DNA of 64,000 nucleotides, from contig NZ_JAHHPP010000005.1 in NCBI RefSeq assembly GCF_024606265.1, positions 27,820-91,819 on the forward strand, read 5' to 3'. Every line of letters begins with the position of its first letter. Positions within the stretch are counted from its first letter, which is position 1. Origin of the DNA: Endozoicomonas sp. SESOKO1 (GTDB lineage Bacteria > Pseudomonadota > Gammaproteobacteria > Pseudomonadales > Endozoicomonadaceae). The translations under genes were made by a program, and so were the position numbers. This document shows, in pieces, positions 17,000 to 28,389 of the stretch. The notes beneath the pieces are model-generated. The model was not told where the DNA came from, made no database searches, and saw only the letters and a program-made list of their open reading frames with translations.

Positions 17000-18943
17000 T
17001 TATTTCGTTTTCGAGTCACTACTGTTCAATCTACCGTCACTGACAATGCTGCATATTTTTTCGAACAGGCTTTCGATGTTGTACGGTTTAAAGATCACAT
17101 CAACCATACCAGCTTGTTTCACTTTATCGTTGACATTTTTAGCATTATCCGCAGTACAGGCCAAAATAGGCAACATGCAAAACGTTTCTGTGGATTTTAT
17201 CTGTTCTGCCAGTTGGTACCCATTTAATTCAGGCATGTGAATATCCATGATAATTAAATCAATACGCGAGTTATTACTGTCTAAAAATTCCAGAACAGCC
17301 GTCGGATCACTGATATACGTTACAGTAATATTCAAACGTGATAATTGCAGCATAAAAAGCTGACCGTTAATCACATCATCGTCAACAACCAGAACATGTG
17401 CAACCTCTTTGTCAGGTGCAACTTCTTTCTGGGAAACAACCGGATTCACCTCCGGTATTTCCTCCGAAGAGACCGCTGGCTGTGGGGTTTTTGTCTCTTG
17501 TTGCAAATCCTGGTATGGCAATACAACCCTTACTGATGTGCCAACTTGAAGTAAGCTGTTTATTGATATATCACCCCCCATCAAGTCAACCAATCCTTTT
17601 ACAATCGACAACCCCAGTCCTGTGCCACCATAACGTCGACTGATCGACTTATCTCCCTGGGTAAATGGAGAAAAGAGATTAGCGAGTTGCTCTGATGCCA
17701 TGCCACAGCCTGAATCACGAACAACAATCTCTAACAGCTGATCACGTACGGACAACTTGACTTGTATAAAACCGTCAGCCGTAAATTTAATGGCGTTACT
17801 CATGATGTTTTCGACGATCTGATTTACCCTCACTCCATCCAGGTAAATCACGTCATGATCACATGCACCCCATTCAATCAGGAAGTTAATGTTGTTTTGC
17901 TGACACACTGGTTGATAGCTGTTTAGCAAGTTTTGCAAGTCTGACCTGATATCAATCTTCTGGATATCAAGTTCAAATTGATTTGCCTGAATTTTGGAAA
18001 AATCCAATATGCTGTTTACGTGCAAGTTAAGCCTTTTTGCAGACTTTAATGCGTTGTCCAGAACGGCATGACTGTCAGGTGTCACCAGATCTTCCCGCAA
18101 CAAATTCATCAGACCCATCATGGCCGAAATTGGCGTTCTCAACTCATGGCTGACTACCGCCAGGAAGTGATCCCTCGCAGACATGGCATTGGTCAGTTCA
18201 CGCTGTTTTTCCCGCAACTGAGTCACGTCGTTAAACATCAACATCGTATAAATTTGTTGTTCAAATGGGTGAATGATTTCCTTGCTTTGTACATTGTAGA
18301 TTTGCTTCCCGATCTTTATCAGCAACTGCTCATCGTCACCTTGCTGAGTCAGGGAAACCAGTTTTTGCTCGAACTTCTCAGCATCCCAGTCATTATCACT
18401 GAATGCATGGCTCTTAATCGTGTAAAACGCCTCGTTAGAAAATATGCGTTTGCCCGTGGGATCGAAAATCGTTATCGGGTCAGGAATGTGGTTAATCAAA
18501 GAGGACAACCATTGGGTAATATGGTCTATCCCCGTGGTTCTCAGCACCGACTCCAGCGCGTTTTGTCTATACGTAATATTCATTATAACAACAAAAAAAC
18601 AGTCAAGTTCCTTGTTGTAATTGGCAATATCGTGTATCCACAATACCTCGCCCTGCCTGGTTCGTATGCGATACTCATAATCAAGCGTTGCCCCGTTATT
18701 CACCGCATTAACAACCTTATCAAGTATCACCGACAGATCATCAATGACAATTGAGGCAAATTGATCATTCATTAAATGTTTGAATTCTGCCCGACTGTAA
18801 CCAACCAAACGATAGAAGGCATCGTTAGCATCCAGGATTGTAGAATAAGGATCATTTTTGCAGACCAGCAGTGCGCAATGACTATTCAAGAAAAAATCAT
18901 TTTGTCTATTTTTAGGCGTTAATTGAGGAGTACAAAATAGCAT
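17000..18943 (-). CDS. Hybrid sensor histidine kinase with PAS domains and receiver
   Basis: The 647-residue protein lacks membrane segments, so it should sense a cytoplasmic signal. Order: PAS-like domain (about 20-125, with PAC end FFVVIMNITYRQ), second PAS (about 140-245, PDPITIFDPTGKRIFSNEAF), HisKA with phospho-acceptor H266 in VVSHELRTPIS, ATPase domain with N box (NIMSNAIKF), DSGCGM and GGTGLGLS, then a receiver domain with acidic pair VVDDD, phospho-acceptor Asp in LIIMDIHMP and Lys in VIFKPYN. It is a phosphorelay component; no response regulator or Hpt gene lies nearby. It is next to the homeodomain genes in the same orientation, but a functional link is not shown. Confidence 0.9.
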   Translation of the reverse strand: MLFCTPQLTPKNRQNDFFLNSHCALLVCKNDPYSTILDANDAFYRLVGYSRAEFKHLMNDQFASIVIDDLSVILDKVVNAVNNGATLDYEYRIRTRQGEVLWIHDIANYNKELDCFFVVIMNITYRQNALESVLRTTGIDHITQWLSSLINHIPDPITIFDPTGKRIFSNEAFYTIKSHAFSDNDWDAEKFEQKLVSLTQQGDDEQLLIKIGKQIYNVQSKEIIHPFEQQIYTMLMFNDVTQLREKQRELTNAMSARDHFLAVVSHELRTPISAMMGLMNLLREDLVTPDSHAVLDNALKSAKRLNLHVNSILDFSKIQANQFELDIQKIDIRSDLQNLLNSYQPVCQQNNINFLIEWGACDHDVIYLDGVRVNQIVENIMSNAIKFTADGFIQVKLSVRDQLLEIVVRDSGCGMASEQLANLFSPFTQGDKSISRRYGGTGLGLSIVKGLVDLMGGDISINSLLQVGTSVRVVLPYQDLQQETKTPQPAVSSEEIPEVNPVVSQKEVAPDKEVAHVLVVDDDVINGQLFMLQLSRLNITVTYISDPTAVLEFLDSNNSRIDLIIMDIHMPELNGYQLAEQIKSTETFCMLPILACTADNAKNVNDKVKQAGMVDVIFKPYNIESLFEKICSIVSDGRLNSSDSKTK

Positions 18944-19238
18944 TGCGATACAGGCTCTACATTGAGGTTACAATCTTGCAAGTGAAACCTTCAAGATCAG
19001 TTAACCCTGGGAAACTCACAGGGTGAGATCATACTGACTTTATCCTTCAATCTTGAGGCAAAGCGTTCATCAATTGCACTACGCAAGTCGTGTTTTCGCC
19101 CTGAAATAACTTATGGTCTCAGTTCAAAAAACACACATTTAGCCAAAATCCACCAATGAGTCAAGCATTTTTTCATGGATCAATAATCACTACTAACCAT
19201 CGGCCATCAGTCCAATGTGGGTATCCGACAAAAAGAAC
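18944..19238. other. Intergenic region between histidine kinase and hsd locus
   Basis: These 295 bases hold no supported gene. They include one copy (18972-18983) of a 12-base sequence, AATCTTGCAAGT, that recurs at 25153-25164 on the other side of the hsd genes. Confidence 0.4.
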
Positions 19239-21449
<2,211 letters not shown>

Positions 21450-21453
<4 letters not shown>

Positions 21454-22843
21454 GCAGTGGCCTCGACGGGGTTGGGATGTTGTTGTTTTGGTGAGTGTAG
21501 TGGCAGCACCCAGTCACGGACGTCGATTTTGCCAGTGACGGCGGCGGAGATTAGGGCAGTGCGGCGTTCTTGGAGATAACCAACTTGTTGCTGTGCTTGT
21601 TTTAACAACTCACCATATTTGGTGCCAATGGTTTGTTCATGTTGAATTATCGACTCCTGCTCTGCCAAGGGTGGTATTGGCAAGCGAATACGGCCAAGAG
21701 TTTCAGTATTTAAATTATCCATTGTTGAGCCTTTAGACTCCAAAGATAACTCTGCTCTTACGCCATCAGATGTAATCAGCAGATAGGCATACTCAGGTAG
21801 CAACTTTCCAGATAGTCCCGCACGAAGGCTTCCTGTACCACAAAGCCAACCTTCATTCTCCTTAAGGACAATTGCGCACCGGCCTAACTCACCACGACGA
21901 GCAAATATAATTTCGTTTTCTATTAATTTATGTCTCCCTAATCGCTCACAAGTTACGCCATCAACTGTGCTTTTCGATTCCGGCTCAATCTTTCCATCAA
22001 CGATGTGTGCAGGATTGATAACTGGAATACCATCCTCAACATAATCCTCGGCATGTAATTGACTGCCAAATGGCCCTGTCTGCATGTAGTCGGTATAGTA
22101 CTTGAGCAGGGATACTTCCCAATGCTCCGGCACCTGCCCAAGCCACTCCACGCCAGAATCCTTCAGTTGCACATCCGGATTCAGCCCCTTGGTAACGGCA
22201 TGGCTGATCACCGCCTGACGTTTTTCCTGCAACAGACGAATCAGGGTTTTCTACTCTTCGATCAGGGTATCGATTTTGGCGGTTTCGTGGTCAAGGAATG
22301 CGGCAATTTTTCCTTGTTCCTCCTCAGGAGGATATACACTTGGCAAGTTGCCTACTTTCTCAGCATTCAAGTTATCTTGGGTGTTTGAGCTTGAAATAAG
22401 AGAAAGATAAGACTCTAATTCTCTGAGCCAATACTGTAAAAATTTACTATCGAGAGCAGCTGACGGGATTATCCCAAGAATTGCTTGGTTAGTGGTCAAT
22501 GGTACATTTGCAACAGCCACTTTTCCTAATGATGCAAAAATCGAGTACAGAATCGTCCCTCTAGGCAGTATTTTCAGGCTTTTCGCATTCCCTCCTAACA
22601 GGGTCACATCTTTATTTGTTTTGGATATCAAATATCCTTTAGTTATATCAGAGATTGATACCCAAGGAATACCCATGCCACTATCAGCCCAGTACTTAGG
22701 ATTTGAAGACTCTGGAGTCCCTCCTGCAACCATGCTTTGTATGTAGTATTTCAATGAAGAGTTTCTCCAGTGAACTGGTATCGCCCCCAACCACTCAACT
22801 CCGGAGTCTCTATATTCTGGATAAGCTTCGTATTTTCCATCCA

Positions 22844-22847
<4 letters not shown>
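21450..22847 (-). pseudogene. hsdS: Type I restriction specificity subunit, split by a stop codon
   Basis: Two frames in register encode the halves of HsdS, which recognises the bipartite DNA target. The N-terminal half (22251-22847) has DSGVEWLGAIPVHW and one target-recognition domain ending in IDTLIEE. The C-terminal half (to 21450) continues directly with LIRLLQEKRQAVISHAVTKG and a second DSGVEWLGQVPEHW repeat. They are separated only by TAG at 22251-22253, where a CAG (Gln) codon is expected. The stop overlaps the ATG of hsdR. If read through, the protein would be about 465 residues, a normal length. Confidence 0.9.
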
Positions 22848-25201
<2,354 letters not shown>

Positions 25202-25450
25202 ACTGGCTTACGACGTCAGTCGCTATTGTGGAGGATATGTAAGGTAGGCTCAAGTCGTGTATATAGTTCAGAAAAGAGCTGATTCCCAACCTTCCCTTGC
25301 TCTGCGTGGGAACCTGGCAAGGATTGATGGCCTGAACTTCTGCATGCCCCCCATGAAACCTCCCTGAAACCCATCTGAACCACCCATGCTTTACTTTTTG
25401 CATAAAGCAAAGTCAGCTACTATCTTTACAATTCAATATAAGTAAAGAGG
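25202..25450. other. Intergenic region with likely promoter of the toxin-antitoxin pair
   Basis: These 249 bases separate the divergent hsdM and AbrB-type antitoxin genes. AT-rich sequence at 25415-25445 and AGAGG before the ATG probably provide promoter and ribosome-binding site. No RNA gene seen. Confidence 0.4.
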
Positions 25451-25672
25451 TTGACGATGCCAATTTTGAGTTCAAAGCGACAGATCACGCTACCCGCCAA
25501 TCAGTGTGAAGAACTGGGCATTCAGCCCGGCGATGAGGTTGAATGCTTTGTTGCAGATGGGCAGATAACAATCATCAAGAAGATAAAGGGGTCTGCTGAG
25601 GGTATTTTGAGTCATATAAAGCCGCAGGCAGACATTTCTGATGACGAATCTTTGCAGAGTGGGTTGCAATGA
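25451..25672 (+). CDS. AbrB/SpoVT-type antitoxin
   Basis: The 73-residue protein has a swapped-hairpin AbrB DNA-binding domain over residues 5-45 (SSKRQITLPANQCEELGIQPGDEVE), the form used by MazE- and VapB-type antitoxins. The Shine-Dalgarno sequence AGAGG precedes the ATG. It should neutralise the PIN-domain toxin encoded immediately downstream, whose ATG overlaps its TGA by four bases, and probably represses the operon. The acidic C-terminus is the likely toxin-binding tail. Confidence 0.85.
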   Translation: MTMPILSSKRQITLPANQCEELGIQPGDEVECFVADGQITIIKKIKGSAEGILSHIKPQADISDDESLQSGLQ

Positions 25673-26091
25673 TCGCCATAGATACCAACGTTTTATTAAG
25701 GTATTTGCTCAGTGATGATGTTGTGCAGAGCAAACAGGCAGCAAGGCTTATCAAGGGGAATTGGCGTGTTCTTGTAACGGATGCCGTCCTGGTCGAAACC
25801 GTCTGGACATTAGCAGGCCGAAAGTATCAGCTGAAAAAGAAAGAGATAGTGAAAACAATTTTGCACCTATTCCATGAACCGTCCATTGTTTTTGAAAACG
25901 GGCCGGTTGTATGGAAAGCTCTCAATACCTACAAAAAAGCCAAAGCCGTCAAAGGAAAAGAAGCCGGTTTCGCTGATGCCCTGATCGTTTGCAAATCCAG
26001 AAATATCATCGAGAAAATGAATGAAGAATTTGCCGGGGTATATTCCTTCGATAAGGCCGCTCAACAATTTGACGATGTGAAAAAGCCGTGA
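25669..26091 (+). CDS. PIN-domain ribonuclease toxin (VapC-like)
   Basis: The 140-residue protein starts IAIDTNVLLRYLLSDD, giving the first catalytic acid D5. It has further acids in VLVETVWTLAG and AGFADALIVCKSRN, and ends in YSFDKAAQQF, as in PIN-domain toxins that cut tRNA or other RNA. It is translationally coupled to the antitoxin (ATGA overlap). It ends only a few bases before the truncated tnsA remnant, so this pair may be former cargo of the older transposon. That origin is an inference. Confidence 0.85.
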   Translation: MIAIDTNVLLRYLLSDDVVQSKQAARLIKGNWRVLVTDAVLVETVWTLAGRKYQLKKKEIVKTILHLFHEPSIVFENGPVVWKALNTYKKAKAVKGKEAGFADALIVCKSRNIIEKMNEEFAGVYSFDKAAQQFDDVKKP

Positions 26092-26106
26092 AATACATAA
26101 GCAGCT

Positions 26107-26235
26107 AACCCTGGATTTTCCGAGTTTTCTGCGGTACATAAAAAAGACCTCAGTTATACAACACGTGTTGTATTGTCACCGAGGTCTGTTTGGTCAAAAA
26201 CTAAAGTTTTATGTCACCTAATCAAAGTACCAACA
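26107..26235 (-). mobile_element. Right-end remnant of an older Tn7-like CAST, with the tnsA start
   Basis: On the minus strand this begins with TGTTGGTACTTTGA at 26235 and continues with TnsB-site-like GTGACATAAAACTT and TTTTTGACCAAAC, then a GACCTC/GAGGTC hairpin. It ends in an ATG followed by MYRRKLGKSRV before homology stops next to the PIN toxin gene. The intact element's right end and tnsA start (45,065-45,214) show the same order of parts and nearly the same sequence. It is therefore the proximal scar of an earlier related insertion at the same site. It terminates seven bases from the new element. An 18-bp perfect palindrome (26156-26173, centre ACACGTGT) lies inside. Confidence 0.85.
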
Positions 26236-26237
26236 AA

Positions 26238-26242
26238 TCAAG
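26238..26242. repeat. Target-site duplication, left copy (TCAAG)
   Basis: The five bases TCAAG directly before the left end are repeated at 45215-45219 directly after the right end. Five-base duplications are the rule for Tn7-family insertion. Confidence 0.92.
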
Positions 26243-26370
26243 TGTCGGCACTTTGACTTTTTGACAAATAATGATCAGTAAGAATAGGGGCTGCAGAGGA
26301 GTTACTTTCTAATATGTCATAGAAAATACTACCACTTTTTGACATTTTATTGCTTAAAACGGCAATACAT
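26243..26370 (+). repeat. Transposon left end with TnsB-type sites
   Basis: The terminal sequence TGTCGGCACTTTGA is followed by CTTTTTGACAAAT (26257-26269), an inverted ATGTCATAG near 26313 and CTTTTTGACATTTT (26335-26348). These resemble each other and the right-end repeats, as expected for TnsB binding sites. Confidence 0.75.
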
Positions 26371-26379
26371 ACCCAAAAA

Positions 26380-26415
26380 ACACCCCCATTAGAGCGTTTG
26401 CTCTAATGGGGGTGT
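26380..26415. terminator. Bidirectional intrinsic terminator after the CRISPR array
   Basis: A perfect 16-bp stem (ACACCCCCATTAGAGC, loop GTTT) is followed by T runs on both strands. It should end the crRNA precursor transcribed on the minus strand and also block transcription entering from outside the left end. The last, diverged CRISPR repeat ends directly against it. Confidence 0.9.
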
Positions 26416-26623
26416 TTTTTAATACTACCTACACGGTAGGTTCGCACCAAATGCGGCTGTAGCTCCGCCTCCCATTTTCTCAACTACCTGCACGGTAGGT
26501 CACGATATCTTGACCCCGTAAGTTCTTTCGTTTTCCTTCTCAACTACCTGCACGGTAGGTCACTCAGAGATCGCTACATCAACGATTTGCAGCATCTTCT
26601 CAACTACCTGCACGGCAGGTCAC
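26416..26623 (-). CRISPR. I-F CRISPR array: four 28-bp repeats, three 32-bp spacers
   Basis: Repeats lie at 26596-26623, 26536-26563, 26476-26503 and, diverged, 26416-26443, with an exact 60-bp period. The minus-strand repeat is GTGACCTACCGTGCAGGTAG followed by TTGAGAAG, the I-F hairpin type cut by Cas6f. The first copy downstream of cas6 has one change (CTGCCG). The last copy differs at several positions outside the stem (GAACCTACCGTGTAGG, tail TATTAAAAA). Two spacers (26564-26595, 26504-26535) have no match I can find in this window. The third (26444-26475) matches ahpF and is listed separately. The array follows cas6 on the same strand. Confidence 0.95.
26444..26475 (-). ncRNA. Homing guide: terminal spacer matching ahpF
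   Basis: The 32-nt spacer starts ATGGGAGGCGGAGC and aligns without gaps to ahpF at 45267-45298 (minus strand). There are 22 identities. Mismatches fall at positions 6, 9, 12, 15, 18, 21, 24, 27 and 30, all third codon positions, plus position 7. Every sixth base (6, 12, 18, 24, 30) is flipped out in I-F complexes and need not pair, so about five mismatches count. The target is preceded by CC, the I-F PAM. Both the terminal position and the diverged following repeat are typical of the attachment-site guides of I-F3 elements. Confidence 0.92.
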
Positions 26624-26740
26624 TAGACATAAAGCACCCGTACAATAGGCGTAACAGAAGGATAGGTCAGAATTATCCAAAATACCTTTTTTTGAAATAT
26701 CAAAATAATTTATTGAAAAACAGTGGATTACAGAAGGCAG

Positions 26741-27352
26741 TTATATATTGGTAAAAACCAGCTCGGGCACTGTCCCTCTGGCGTCCACTTGGTTTGCCAA
26801 GCCATAACTGGTATACCCATCACATACAATCTTGTTGGCCTTATGCCTCTGTAACCTGTAGTAATACACTTTTGAGGGATTCTCAGAGCTGGTCATCGGA
26901 ATTCTGTGAAACAGCTGTATATTCCGCTCCCGGCTTGAAGGGTCTTGTCGGGGTTGATACACATATCCTTTTCTTCCAGCTATTCGCTGGCCACGCCTTA
27001 TACGACGTTGCCTACCTCCTTCACAATATTTATCACTCTTTTGATCTTTGCCATATCTAACTTCAGGCACGTTGTCAGGAACGGTGATGATCTCATTGAA
27101 GGTAAACTTTTTAAGCTTCTGCATCTGCTGGAAGTAGTGATGTGTCATTAATTGCTGTAGACAGAGCCACTCTACGGAAACAAAACCAATGACATCTCCA
27201 ATGGTTCTATTAGAGTACTTGGGAAATGTTACGCCTATAATGTTGACGCTTTGCTTGTAGTGGTATCCATGAAGAACCTTCAAGCACCTTCCAACCATTA
27301 GCTCATTATTCGATCCGGCCTTAAACCGAATGCCAAAGGCAAAGCGTTTCAT
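26741..27352 (-). CDS. cas6: Cas6f (Csy4) crRNA-processing endoribonuclease
   Basis: The 203-residue protein occupies the last place of the tniQ-cas8/5-cas7-cas6 operon and overlaps cas7 by four bases. H28 in LKVLHGYHY matches the position of the catalytic His of Csy4 (H29). The Gly/Arg-rich segment GRQRRIRRGQRI near 130-145 is the arginine-rich helix that grips the repeat hairpin. It should cut each CRISPR repeat 3' of the stem and stay bound as the head of the crRNA complex. The array it processes begins about 118 bases downstream. Confidence 0.93.
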   Translation of the reverse strand: MKRFAFGIRFKAGSNNELMVGRCLKVLHGYHYKQSVNIIGVTFPKYSNRTIGDVIGFVSVEWLCLQQLMTHHYFQQMQKLKKFTFNEIITVPDNVPEVRYGKDQKSDKYCEGGRQRRIRRGQRIAGRKGYVYQPRQDPSSRERNIQLFHRIPMTSSENPSKVYYYRLQRHKANKIVCDGYTSYGLANQVDARGTVPELVFTNI

Positions 27353-28389
27353 TTTTTATCACTCTTCTGACGGAGTCCTCCGCAAACATGACAAGCCATA
27401 AGAAAATGAATTTTATCCATCTTTGAATCTTGTGGGTCAGGGTTGGACTCAAGAAACTCAATATAGTCATTAGCGTTTTGCAGCAAAGAGAAATAGTCCT
27501 TTCCTTCCTTTGGAAGTCTATGAGCTGTCAGTTCTTCTCTATCGGCTCCGTAAGTACTAGCCCTTACCCGGTAGTCAGCCCCAGAAAACCAATCATCAAT
27601 CTGATGCACCGCAGCACCGAGCTTGTGTCTTGTAAAAACAACTTGCTCCTCACCATTAAAATTGCAGGTTGCCAGCAATTTACTAAGAGATTCTCCTTCA
27701 GCAAATCCCTGACTTGGAAAAACTTCAGCACTCAAAGGCAATTTGAGCTTTGCCTCAACCAAAATGGAGCAGTAATCCTTTGGTGATGTGAGAGCCTTCT
27801 CAATCCTATCGATCCATGGTTCAAGGGACTCTTCTAAATCATCCAAATCCCGGCTAAAACACCTGATTTCCACATCATCAACGATAAGTTGATCTTTAGT
27901 CTTATAATCTGTCAGACAAATCTGAGTTCCCAGCGTGCACTGGTTTTCCCACAACCAGACCCCAAGCAGCAAATTTTCAAGATACCTACGTACCAATACA
28001 CGATACCCACCCACATTCTTATATGCCACGGCCAGCTTCGCGATAATCTTCTTCATCTCCTCACTATCACATCTATGCAACTTGCCAGAATGTGCTTTAA
28101 AAGTTATCGAGAAGCGTATAATCAGGGCCACGGCTTCTGGTGGCATATAAGCCTCTTGAATCGTTTGAATATTTGCCTGAGATAGCGATTGAGCCTTTAC
28201 ACTTTTCTTTATTTCCCCATTTGGAGCATAACCATCTGAGTAACCATCTTTGGTTGCTGAGATAGTGGTCGTGTCTGGCGGTAAAGGGTGTTCTTTAGAT
28301 TTCTCGTCTACCCAGAAAAAAAGCCCCTTTCCAATATATAGTGAACGCTGTTGCGAGTGTTGTTTACACGGTTTCACTTTATCTGCCAT
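27349..28389 (-). CDS. cas7: Cas7f (Csy3) backbone protein of the I-F3 Cascade
   Basis: The 346-residue protein lies between cas8/5 and cas6 in the operon, overlapping both. Segments VGGYRVLVRRYLENLLLGVWLWEN and EVFPSQGF, and the length, fit Csy3, of which six copies coat the crRNA and flip out every sixth guide base. I identify it by place, size and these segments rather than by a catalytic motif, since Cas7f has none. Confidence 0.92.
   Translation of the reverse strand: MADKVKPCKQHSQQRSLYIGKGLFFWVDEKSKEHPLPPDTTTISATKDGYSDGYAPNGEIKKSVKAQSLSQANIQTIQEAYMPPEAVALIIRFSITFKAHSGKLHRCDSEEMKKIIAKLAVAYKNVGGYRVLVRRYLENLLLGVWLWENQCTLGTQICLTDYKTKDQLIVDDVEIRCFSRDLDDLEESLEPWIDRIEKALTSPKDYCSILVEAKLKLPLSAEVFPSQGFAEGESLSKLLATCNFNGEEQVVFTRHKLGAAVHQIDDWFSGADYRVRASTYGADREELTAHRLPKEGKDYFSLLQNANDYIEFLESNPDPQDSKMDKIHFLMACHVCGGLRQKSDKK

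Noticed and set aside
16765..17019. Minus-strand open frame of 84 codons between the homeodomain genes and the kinase
   Set aside because: No recognisable motif, overlaps the kinase end; treated as non-coding.
18068..18754. Plus-strand open frame opposite the histidine kinase
   Set aside because: No domain or ribosome-binding site; the minus-strand kinase is complete and certain.
19213..19236. TGTGGGTATCCGACAAAAAG as a possible left end of the older transposon
   Set aside because: Only the first few bases resemble the ends and no TnsB-type repeats follow.
26416..26623. Array as part of an adaptive type I-F immune system
   Set aside because: cas1, cas2 and cas3 are absent, cas8 and cas5 are fused, and tniQ is in the operon, which is the transposon form.
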